Positions 1-5,114 of a DNA stretch of 5,286 nt are shown here, piece after piece. Origin of the DNA: Nitrosopumilales archaeon (GTDB lineage Archaea; Thermoproteota; Nitrososphaeria; Nitrososphaerales; Nitrososphaeraceae); the NCBI GenBank assembly GCA_009665115.1, contig WJXE01000138.1:1-5286 (forward strand), read 5' to 3'. The notes below the pieces were generated by a model. That model was not told where the DNA came from, made no database searches, and saw nothing but the letters and a program-made list of their open reading frames with translations. How positions within the stretch are numbered: the stretch's first letter is position 1; the number at the start of each line of letters is the position of its first letter. The translations under genes and the position numbers were made by a program.

Positions 1-319
1 GCGCTGAGCAAGCCGGCAGGATAGAACCTCATGGAATTAAGCAAGTAGCAATTACAATAACACCACACAGCATATTTAAGCCATCTCACCACAGAAACTT
101 TAGAAAATGCTGCCGTTGCTTGGTTTAAATCACATGGTAAGGCTAAATTATATAAATAATATGTGTGTAATAACTTGTTCTGAGAAATTTCATATCGGTT
201 ATCCAACATTGATGAGTTGCATGTACCCCATAATATTCAATAAACACTACAATAATGTACACTTTTGTTGTTTTCAAATGGTCAGATGAATCAAAAACAG
301 GAAAGAGACTAAAAATATT

Positions 320-330
320 AGATATTTATT
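320..330 (+). promoter_or_regulatory. Candidate box A (TATA) of the HExxH gene
   Basis: An AT-rich AGATATTTATT element resembles archaeal box A. Initiation about 26 nt downstream of its centre would fall near 352 and give a leader of roughly 34 nt containing the GGTGA ribosome site at 375-379. The surroundings are AT-rich throughout, so the exact element is uncertain. Confidence 0.35.
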
Positions 331-374
331 GTAAAGATAAGTTAATCAGACCAAAGTTGAGATAAACAAGCCGG

Positions 375-379
375 GGTGA
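375..379 (+). promoter_or_regulatory. Ribosome binding site (GGTGA) choosing the TTG start at 386
   Basis: GGTGA, within GGGGTGAGG, is complementary to the conserved anti-Shine-Dalgarno end of archaeal 16S rRNA. It ends 6 nt before TTG 386. It lies 33 nt before the first in-frame ATG (413), which itself has only a poorly spaced AAAGGA directly ahead. This favours TTG 386 over ATG 413; GTG 392 is the remaining alternative. Confidence 0.5.
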
Positions 380-385
380 GGTTTA

Positions 386-760
386 TTGGTAGTGGATCTA
401 ACGCTAAAAGGAATGGCCGGAAAACGAGGATTGATGTTTGTATCCTACTACGGAAGGTCACGTGCATTCATATCAAATTACAGAACTTGGCAACAATACC
501 ATAATTATGGAAAAATTGTCGAAATTGCCTCTTCGCTACTAAGTCACGAATCTCTGCATTTAACCCTGAATAAGTTCTCCCTTTCGGCATCGGCAAAGTT
601 AGATAACTTATTTGGTCGATCTAATACGTGGGAGAATTACCCGCACGGTTTGGGAGACTTCGATAGAATTAGACATGCTAATCCTACATCATATAAAAAC
701 GCACAAAAAATAACCAAAATTAAGGCGCGCAGGCGGCGAAGAATAAAGGCTCTTCCTTAA
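386..760 (+). CDS. Small HExxH-motif protein, putative zinc-dependent hydrolase-like
   Basis: This 124-aa protein has no family I can name. Residues 54-58 read HESLH, an HExxH zinc-binding/catalytic motif of the gluzincin/metzincin type. It sits in a helix-like stretch (43-63, KIVEIASSLLSHESLHLTLNK) followed by SASAKLDNLFG (67-77). The preceding part, FVSYYGRSRAFISNYRTW (18-35), looks like a short strand plus a basic segment. The C-terminus is strongly basic, with a run of arginines at about 114-118, which suggests nucleic-acid or other polyanion contact. No signal peptide or membrane segment is visible, so it is probably cytoplasmic. At 124 aa it is much shorter than typical secreted metalloproteases, and the third metal ligand is not obvious; candidates are D73 or a downstream acidic or His residue. 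TTG 386 is preferred because GGTGA lies 6 nt upstream. The next gene begins 41 nt downstream with its own promoter-like element. The motif is seen; zinc binding and catalysis are inference. Confidence 0.7.
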   Translation: MVVDLTLKGMAGKRGLMFVSYYGRSRAFISNYRTWQQYHNYGKIVEIASSLLSHESLHLTLNKFSLSASAKLDNLFGRSNTWENYPHGLGDFDRIRHANPTSYKNAQKITKIKARRRRRIKALP

Positions 761-765
761 AGGAA

Positions 766-776
766 TACATAAATTA
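766..776 (+). promoter_or_regulatory. Candidate box A for the DUF2203 gene
   Basis: ATACATAAATT lies about 30 nt before ATG 802, close to the spacing expected when transcription starts at or a few bases before the start codon. No Shine-Dalgarno-like sequence precedes the ATG, which fits a leaderless or near-leaderless mRNA. Confidence 0.4.
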
Positions 777-801
777 TCTCGTTGTTAAAAAACCATATTG
801 G

Positions 802-1227
802 ATGTTCAGGATATACACTCCTCAGGATGCAAACAAAGCCCTTCCTGAGGTAAAGCGAAGGTTTAACACTATACTTTCTCAAAAGAACAACGTCGTTGCT
901 TTACAGGAAGAAGTACAGAAAACACTTGAATCAGGATCTTCACTCGAAAGATTCATTAAGAAAAAACAGCAGTTGAACGGAGCAGTATCAAGTCTATACA
1001 AATCAATAGAGCAGCTCGAGGATATGGGAATTATGATCAAAAGTGTGGACGATGGTTTGCTTGATTTTCCCTGTATGAGGTTTGACGAAGAGGTCTGGCT
1101 TTGTTGGAAGCTTGGAGAAACAGAAATCAAATTCTGGCACGATAGGGAAGACGGGTTTATGGGACGGAAACCGTTGGCACCCAAAGGTTTTCTAACAGGG
1201 GAAGATGACTTGGCGGACTTAAGATAG
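802..1227 (+). CDS. DUF2203 family protein
   Basis: This 141-aa protein matches the DUF2203 pattern from end to end as I recall it. The N-terminus FRIYTPQDANKALPEVKRRF (2-21) corresponds to the family's 'aromatic-T-x-x-x-A-N-x-x-L-P' opening. A charged, probably helical or coiled-coil middle follows (about 22-75), then the conserved core VDDGLLDFP (82-90), VWLCWKLGE (98-106) and FWHDREDGFMGRKPL (111-125). No biochemical function is established for this family to my knowledge. The invariant Cys/Trp/His-rich core might bind a metal or ligand, but that is speculation. Length is normal for the family and the protein should be cytoplasmic. ATG 802 is chosen because the family opening begins immediately after it. 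The gene lies 63 nt before trpE on the same strand, but a TATA-like element in that gap suggests separate transcription. Confidence 0.85.
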   Translation: MFRIYTPQDANKALPEVKRRFNTILSQKNNVVALQEEVQKTLESGSSLERFIKKKQQLNGAVSSLYKSIEQLEDMGIMIKSVDDGLLDFPCMRFDEEVWLCWKLGETEIKFWHDREDGFMGRKPLAPKGFLTGEDDLADLR

Positions 1228-1260
1228 GAATCTAGCAAAAAGAATTGAAGTATTTAGGGA

Positions 1261-1270
1261 TTTTAATTTT
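1261..1270 (+). promoter_or_regulatory. Candidate box A of trpE
   Basis: TTTTAATTTT, in a T/A-rich stretch ending at 1272, is centred about 25 nt before ATG 1291. That is the expected distance for leaderless transcription beginning at that ATG. A transcript from here would exclude the upstream in-frame TTG at 1273, so the element also decides the start. The T-rich stretch could also help end transcription of the DUF2203 gene. Confidence 0.5.
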
Positions 1271-1290
1271 TATTGGAACATCGAAAGATA

Positions 1291-2700
1291 ATGCCAAAGG
1301 CGGAAAATTTGGTCAGGTTCTTAAATAATAAACTTCATATAGAAAAAATCCAGTCGTTCGATGATCAGTTTGGAATCTTTAAAAGATTGTACCATCGGTA
1401 TGACATAGTCTTCATCTTTGAATCTCTTATAGGTCCTAAAGAGTTATCTGAATTTTCAATAATCGGATTTGACCCCGAACTAACGATTACTTGTGACACC
1501 AAAAAATTTAGCATATCAGACCGTTCAGGAGTGACAAAAGTGACCAAAGTTGTAGATCCACTGGTCCAGCTCCGAGAGGTTGTTCCCAAGGTGTCCGACA
1601 ATCGATTCAGATACCTAGGTGGTGCAGTGGGGTACGTTAGTTACGATGCCGTACGCTTCTGGGACCGGCTGCCGCTACAAAATATGAAAAAGCATCATTT
1701 CCCATTGTTAGAATTCGGAATATTCACAGACGGGATCCTGTACAATCACGTAGAAAAACAGGCTTATTATTTTTCGATCCAACCAAATTCTCGAATCAAA
1801 GAGGTAAAAGATCTCATGTCTGAGAGTCGAGCTCTTCAGGAAGAATCGACATTTTCGTATTCAACCCCTGAACGAAACCTTACTCGAAAGCAGTTTATAG
1901 AAAAGGTCAATAAATCAAAAAAATATATTTATGATGGCGATGTCTTTCAAGTTGTTCTTTCCAAACGTATGACTTTTAAGATATCTGGAGATCTTCTAAC
2001 CGTATACGAAAAACTTAGAGACATAAACCCGTCACCTTACATGTACTTTTTCAGGATGGGTGGGAAACATATCATAGGCTCCAGTCCTGAAATGCTTCTT
2101 CGCGTCACGGGGGACCATTTGGAGACCTTCCCAATTGCCGGAACCAGGCCTGTAGCAGATGATGACAAGAGGAATCAACAGCTAAGTAAGGATCTTCTCA
2201 ACGATGAAAAAGAGGTTGCAGAGCACACTATGTTGGTAGATTTAGCTCGCAACGACATCGGAAAAGTAAGCAAGTATGGAACAGTTCAGGTTAAGGAGCT
2301 AATGAAAGTTAAGAGATTCAGTCATGTACAGCACATGATATCGCACGTTACTGGCATTCTTCAAAGTGGTTTTGATTCGTACGACGCATTTAGGGCACTT
2401 TTTCCAGCAGGAACCGTATCCGGAGCCCCAAAACTGCGGGCTATGGAAATAATTGATGAGTTGGAGCCTAATTTTAGAGGGCCATATGCAGGTGCCCTTG
2501 GTTATTTTTCTGCAAACGGTTCATGTGATTTCGCGATTACCATCAGATCTATCTTTGCAAATAAAAGCGATGCTTTCATTCAATCAGGTGCAGGGATTGT
2601 CATGGACTCCATTCCTCAAACGGAATGGGCAGAAACTGAACAAAAGGCCAACGCACTGCTTTCTGCTCTTGAGAAATCGAAAGCAACTAGCAAATCCTAA
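1291..2700 (+). CDS. trpE: Anthranilate synthase component I (TrpE)
   Basis: TrpE converts chorismate to anthranilate, the first committed step of tryptophan synthesis, using ammonia released from glutamine by the partner TrpG. From ATG 1291 the protein has 469 aa, a normal length. The N-terminal domain (about 20-165) carries the FESL motif (43-46) and NPSPYM lies at 246-251; in the family these regions form the tryptophan feedback site. The chorismate-binding domain (about 195-462) shows DVFQVVLSKR (217-226), GSSPEMLL (263-270), PIAGTRP (281-287), EHTMLVDLARND (311-322), FPAGTVSGAPK (371-381) and SGAGIVMDS (432-440) followed by EWAETE (445-450). Alanine in PIAGT, where aminodeoxychorismate synthase PabB typically has lysine, together with NPSPYM favours TrpE over PabB. 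An in-frame TTG at 1273 would add six residues, but a box A-like element ends just before it, so ATG 1291 is preferred. No trpG or other trp gene is adjacent: DUF2203 lies upstream and thrC converges downstream. Confidence 0.95.
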   Translation: MPKAENLVRFLNNKLHIEKIQSFDDQFGIFKRLYHRYDIVFIFESLIGPKELSEFSIIGFDPELTITCDTKKFSISDRSGVTKVTKVVDPLVQLREVVPKVSDNRFRYLGGAVGYVSYDAVRFWDRLPLQNMKKHHFPLLEFGIFTDGILYNHVEKQAYYFSIQPNSRIKEVKDLMSESRALQEESTFSYSTPERNLTRKQFIEKVNKSKKYIYDGDVFQVVLSKRMTFKISGDLLTVYEKLRDINPSPYMYFFRMGGKHIIGSSPEMLLRVTGDHLETFPIAGTRPVADDDKRNQQLSKDLLNDEKEVAEHTMLVDLARNDIGKVSKYGTVQVKELMKVKRFSHVQHMISHVTGILQSGFDSYDAFRALFPAGTVSGAPKLRAMEIIDELEPNFRGPYAGALGYFSANGSCDFAITIRSIFANKSDAFIQSGAGIVMDSIPQTEWAETEQKANALLSALEKSKATSKS

Positions 2701-2712
2701 GCAGCAAATCCT
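2689..2712 (+). repeat. Short tandem duplication across the trpE stop codon
   Basis: AGCAAATCCT occurs at 2689-2698 and again at 2703-2712, a 14-nt period that spans the TAA of trpE. The second copy also lies within a weak 4-bp hairpin (GCAG/CTGC, 2701-2714). It looks like a replication-slippage duplication. The stem is too short, and lacks the T-run, to be called a terminator. Confidence 0.5.
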
Positions 2713-2755
2713 GCGTGCGTGTTCCTTGGGATACAATTCCGGCTAGAACTGATGA

Positions 2756-4096
2756 TTATTTATCTCTGGCCGGTCTCGCATATCGGTTTGAACGATTATT
2801 ATGGTATTCTACTGGTAATTTGGGATCCTTCTGCCTTCCTGTGAGGATTCCGACCACTACATCATCTGGTTTGATAATACCTTCAAGCCTGAGCTTTCGT
2901 ACGCCGGCGGGCACAGCACCAGATGCCATTTCACAGTCGAATCCATTCAAGCCAACAATCGACATTCCGTCGGCCATGTCCTCGTCATTTACTTGTGTCA
3001 CCACGCCTTTGGTAATGTCAATCGCCCTTAACGCCTTTACCAAATTGGCTGGTTTTCCAATCTGTATGGCGGTTGCGCGGGTTTTAGGGAGTACACATTT
3101 GTTTTGTTTATGCAGATAATATCGATCTACCATCTCTAGATCGGGTCTTCCATTATTCCAGTCTAGTGTCTTGTCTTCAAACAAACCATTGACTAGCTCA
3201 TAGAATGAATTGGCTCCTTCAGCATTGATCACCGCAATTCTTGGAATCTTTTTTATCCATCCCCATCCATGTAATTCAATAAGACATTTACCGCAGCTGG
3301 AAGTATTTCCCAACGCGCCTCCCGGATAGACGATCCAATCTGGCGGATTCCAGCTTAAATGTTCCATCACTCTATACACTATTGCTTTTTGTCCTTCGAG
3401 TCGGAATGGGTTTACAGAGTTAACCGTATATCCTTGTCTTTCGGTTACTTCAGCCAAGGACGCCGCAAGTGCATCGTCGAAGTTGCCATCTACCTGAATA
3501 ACCTGAGCTCCAAACTGGAACGCTTGACTCAATTTCCCGGCGGCCACTTCGCCTCTTGGGATGTAAACGTCGCATTCTATATTTTCGTTTGCGGCATACA
3601 TCGCTGCTGAGGCAGAAGTATTCCCTGTGGAGGCGCAAATCAATTTTTTTACCCTCAGCATTTTTGCGTGTGTAACAGCGGTTGACATGCCGTTGTCCTT
3701 GAATGATCCACTCGGGTTGTAGCCCTCAGGTTGCAGTAAGAAACTGTCGTGATTCATCATAGCATAGTCAGCAACTTTGCTCATTTTGTACGGCTTAGAA
3801 AGCCTTCCCTCTGCACCGTCGAGAGAGACTAGTGCTCTTGCGCACTCGTCGAAATTCTCCGTGTCTATACCAAGAAAATTAATTAGATCTCTGAAACGCC
3901 ATACGCCACTTTCATTAAAAATATTCCCTCCATGGTTTCTCCGAGCATAAAATACTTCGACTAGGTTTTTAGATGGTACTTTAGAATATATAATATCCAG
4001 AAGCGAGCCGCATGAACATTTGTAAATGTCGTTTTCAATATCAAACGATAGACCACATGAGGGATTAATGCACTTCTTAGTAGCTACAGCTTGCAT
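2756..4096 (-). CDS. thrC: Threonine synthase (PLP-dependent)
   Basis: Threonine synthase converts O-phosphohomoserine and water to threonine and phosphate with pyridoxal phosphate, the last step of threonine synthesis, in the cytoplasm. The 446-aa protein begins with a zinc-ribbon-like segment with C9, C14, C27 and C29, as seen in many archaeal threonine synthases. The PLP fold type II domain follows. NPSGSFKDNG (127-136) carries the presumed Schiff-base lysine K133. STGNTSASAAMYA (156-168) is the usual substrate/cofactor loop, and PGGALGN (258-264) is the glycine loop that holds the PLP phosphate. IAVINAEGANSF (287-298) is also typical. These details favour ThrC over threonine dehydratase or cysteine synthase, which lack the Cys-rich front. 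ATG 4096 is chosen because the cysteine cluster starts right after it and a box A-like element lies about 25 nt upstream. It converges on trpE with a 55-nt gap. The C-terminal tail (about 430-446) is basic and Asn/Arg-rich. No other threonine-pathway gene is adjacent. Confidence 0.93.
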   Translation of the reverse strand: MQAVATKKCINPSCGLSFDIENDIYKCSCGSLLDIIYSKVPSKNLVEVFYARRNHGGNIFNESGVWRFRDLINFLGIDTENFDECARALVSLDGAEGRLSKPYKMSKVADYAMMNHDSFLLQPEGYNPSGSFKDNGMSTAVTHAKMLRVKKLICASTGNTSASAAMYAANENIECDVYIPRGEVAAGKLSQAFQFGAQVIQVDGNFDDALAASLAEVTERQGYTVNSVNPFRLEGQKAIVYRVMEHLSWNPPDWIVYPGGALGNTSSCGKCLIELHGWGWIKKIPRIAVINAEGANSFYELVNGLFEDKTLDWNNGRPDLEMVDRYYLHKQNKCVLPKTRATAIQIGKPANLVKALRAIDITKGVVTQVNDEDMADGMSIVGLNGFDCEMASGAVPAGVRKLRLEGIIKPDDVVVGILTGRQKDPKLPVEYHNNRSNRYARPARDK

Positions 4097-4116
4097 ACAG
4101 GAGATCTTCTTGAAAT

Positions 4117-4125
4117 CTTATTTAG
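4117..4125 (-). promoter_or_regulatory. Candidate box A of thrC
   Basis: Read on the minus strand this is CTAAATAAG, centred about 25 nt before the ATG at 4096. No ribosome-binding sequence lies between the two, which fits a leaderless transcript starting at or next to the ATG. Confidence 0.5.
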
Positions 4126-4215
4126 ACTTTTTTCCCGATGATTTCGTGAGTCATATTAGCATTCGAACTACAGATTTGGATTAGAGTTAGAAGTTTTAAG
4201 CAATTTTAAATGGTA

Positions 4216-4479
4216 TTATGGCTTTTGAAAAGATTTCTCGTACATCTTTAAAAGCTGTTGTATTACGCCGTCCATGTCATCTTCTTTGACCTCGGGAGAT
4301 ACCGCGTGCTTGAGGAGATTATTAACGGTTGTAGAAATTTCTGAACTAACTTCATCAAAACTGTCCACATCTGTATAAGTTTGTTGGTAGAGGCGACGAA
4401 GTCTCATGGCAAACATCTGAGTTTGGTCGTTAAGTGTTACGTTGTAAGCATTATTGTTTACCTTGATTTTTTCTTTCAT
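4216..4479 (-). CDS. Hypothetical small helical protein, 87 aa
   Basis: I do not recognise this protein. It has 87 residues, no cysteine or tryptophan, no signal peptide and no membrane segment. A short basic N-terminus (MKEKIKVNNNAYNV) is followed by a likely helix with a basic face (about 21-34, QMFAMRLRRLYQQT), an acidic Ser/Asp/Glu stretch (about 36-49), a helix (48-59), an acidic linker (about 62-70) and a final helix (70-84). The arrangement suggests a small, mostly helical cytoplasmic protein, possibly dimeric; that is inference. ATG 4479 is the first start in frame, with a TATA-like element about 30 nt upstream and no Shine-Dalgarno sequence. It lies upstream of thrC on the same strand with 119 nt between them. 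thrC has its own box A, so co-transcription is not implied. It could be a lineage-specific protein. Confidence 0.65.
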   Translation of the reverse strand: MKEKIKVNNNAYNVTLNDQTQMFAMRLRRLYQQTYTDVDSFDEVSSEISTTVNNLLKHAVSPEVKEDDMDGVIQQLLKMYEKSFQKP

Positions 4480-4505
4480 ATGGAGGTTCTTTCCTGTGCG
4501 TAGTC

Positions 4506-4513
4506 TTTAAAAA
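4506..4513 (-). promoter_or_regulatory. Candidate box A of the 87-aa gene
   Basis: Read on the minus strand this is TTTTTAAA, about 30 nt before ATG 4479. It would give a leaderless or very short-leader transcript, similar to its neighbours. Confidence 0.45.
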
Positions 4514-4621
4514 GCTTGCCTACGTCTCATTTCCACTTTCGTTAGAGATCAAGAGTTATAACACGGAGTTATGTTGTCAGCGTTCTGTAAACATTTTGGT
4601 CTTGATAATTTGTCTAACACT

Positions 4622-4656
4622 CTTTTATTGAAAATGCGAAAAAACTGGGGAGAGGT
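4622..4656 (+). promoter_or_regulatory. Candidate box A and ribosome site of the winged-helix gene
   Basis: TCTTTTATTG (4622-4631) resembles box A and would place initiation near 4652. A GAGGT (4652-4656) within a purine-rich GGGGAGAGGTAGGT lies 12 nt before TTG 4669. That spacing is long for a Shine-Dalgarno site, and it would sit at the very 5' end of such a transcript. Either the box A or the ribosome site may therefore be placed wrongly. Confidence 0.3.
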
Positions 4657-4668
4657 AGGTCATAAACA

Positions 4669-4968
4669 TTGAAGAATCGTTCTGAAATAGAAATAATGGC
4701 TTCTATTTTACGTTCCGCCACGAAAGACTGGGAATACAAAACTACCATAATGAATAATGCGATGGTATCACATTCTCAATTGATTCGATACCTTGCGATT
4801 GCAGTAGAAAGAGGATTAGTGAACTACTCGGAGAATTCAGGTCTGTACAGAACCACGGAGGCAGGTCAAGAGTATCTTGGGAAGTATGAACAGCTCATTC
4901 TCCTTCTACCGACTATTCCGGAGCTGCCTGATTTGAGCGATTCCGAGGAGATCCAACAAGAAATATAG
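4669..4968 (+). CDS. Winged helix-turn-helix DNA-binding protein (ArnR1-like type)
   Basis: This 99-aa protein is probably a transcription regulator or chromatin-associated DNA-binding protein. It follows the small archaeal winged-helix pattern: RSEIEIMASILRSA (4-17, helix 1), YKTTIMNNAMVS (23-34, helix 2 and turn), HSQLIRYLAIAVERGLV (35-51, recognition helix), then the wing NYSENSGLYRTTEAGQEYLGKYEQL (52-76). The K-T-x-I-M and G-L-Y-x-T-T-x-A-G-x-x-Y-L elements are characteristic of this family, which is abundant in Thaumarchaeota. The tail (81-99) is Pro/Asp/Glu-rich and may be flexible. There is no ligand or sensor domain, so it probably acts as a dimer, by family analogy. TTG 4669 is preferred because an in-frame TAA lies at 4663-4665 and the next ATG (4696) would remove most of helix 1. 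The target is unknown; candidates are its own divergent spacer and the PP-loop gene downstream. Confidence 0.85.
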   Translation: MKNRSEIEIMASILRSATKDWEYKTTIMNNAMVSHSQLIRYLAIAVERGLVNYSENSGLYRTTEAGQEYLGKYEQLILLLPTIPELPDLSDSEEIQQEI

Positions 4969-5010
4969 AAGAGGACAGGGTCGCATAAGTAACCTAACCA
5001 TTAACGAGGC

Positions 5011-5067
5011 CATACGTCAAGTCCATTTGTTCTTAGCCAGATTCGATTGGCACATATGAGACGTATG
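5011..5067. repeat. 8-bp inverted repeat upstream of the PP-loop gene
   Basis: CATACGTC (5011-5018) and GACGTATG (5060-5067) are perfect inverted copies separated by 41 nt. They lie 48-104 nt before the ATG at 5115. They might be paired regulator sites or a long-loop stem, but an 8-bp match in a gap of this size can arise by chance. Confidence 0.3.
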
Positions 5068-5076
5068 CTGTTCGGT

Positions 5077-5088
5077 GCAAAAAAATAT
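5077..5088 (+). promoter_or_regulatory. Candidate box A of the PP-loop gene
   Basis: GCAAAAAAATAT is centred about 30 nt before ATG 5115. A GTGTGAT directly before the ATG is at best a weak ribosome-site match and is too close, so near-leaderless expression is the likelier reading. Confidence 0.3.
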
Positions 5089-5114
5089 GAGCTCTTCTAG
5101 AACAAAAGTGTGAT

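Larger units (their letters stand above)
1..385. other. AT-rich region without a convincing gene
   Basis: I see no complete gene, tRNA or rRNA here. A plus-strand frame is open from base 3 to a TAA at 126-128 (41 codons). It could be the tail of a gene entering from the left, but that length is not unusual by chance and the residues show no recognisable motif. On the minus strand an ATG at 32-30 opens a frame running off the left edge (MRFYPAGLLS...), and a TATA-like TTAAATAT lies at about 70-78 upstream of it. This hints at a gene transcribed leftward, but ten codons cannot establish it. The right part (about 311-385) holds the promoter and ribosome site of the gene starting at 386. A 60-codon ATG frame at 107-289 has no ribosome site and no family-like sequence, and is probably chance. 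Confidence 0.5.
4480..4668. promoter_or_regulatory. Divergent spacer between the 87-aa gene and the winged-helix gene
   Basis: This 189-nt spacer carries two outward promoters. Near its middle are a palindrome GTTATAAC (4555-4562) and a 7-bp direct repeat GAGTTAT at 4553-4559 and 4566-4572, 13 bp apart. Such paired elements could be operator half-sites, for example for the winged-helix protein encoded at its right end, but nothing in the sequence proves this. No RNA gene is seen. Confidence 0.35.

Noticed and set aside
180..215. CTGA (180-183) and TGATGA (210-215) resembling boxes of an archaeal C/D guide RNA
   Set aside because: The order and spacing do not fit a C-D'-C'-D arrangement, the C-box lacks the leading purine and no terminal stem is visible.
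107..289. 60-codon ATG frame rich in Cys, Asn and Tyr
   Set aside because: It has no ribosome site, no well-placed promoter and no family-like sequence, and lies in AT-rich DNA; it is best explained as chance.
879..1238. 119-codon antisense frame over the DUF2203 gene
   Set aside because: It is Ser/Leu-rich with no motif and lies opposite a gene with clear family conservation.
1291..2700. PabB (aminodeoxychorismate synthase) as an alternative to TrpE
   Set aside because: PIAGT carries alanine rather than the lysine typical of PabB, and FESL and NPSPYM match the tryptophan-site regions of TrpE.
2701..2714. GCAG/CTGC hairpin after trpE as a terminator
   Set aside because: The stem is only 4 bp and no T-run follows; archaeal termination generally relies on T-rich tracts.
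2453..2746. 97-codon plus-strand frame overlapping the end of trpE
   Set aside because: It lies in another frame of a strongly conserved part of trpE; its protein shows no family signal.
2715..3119. 134-codon frame antisense to thrC
   Set aside because: It is a mirror frame of the conserved threonine synthase C-terminus.
4937..5059. Open plus-strand stretch reading ...NLTINEAIRQVHLFLARFDWHI before TGA 5057-5059
   Set aside because: It looks somewhat protein-like, and I considered a gene remnant or an N-terminal extension of the PP-loop protein. It has no usable start before a TTG at 5027 and ends 55 nt before ATG 5115, and the PP-loop protein already has a sensible start.
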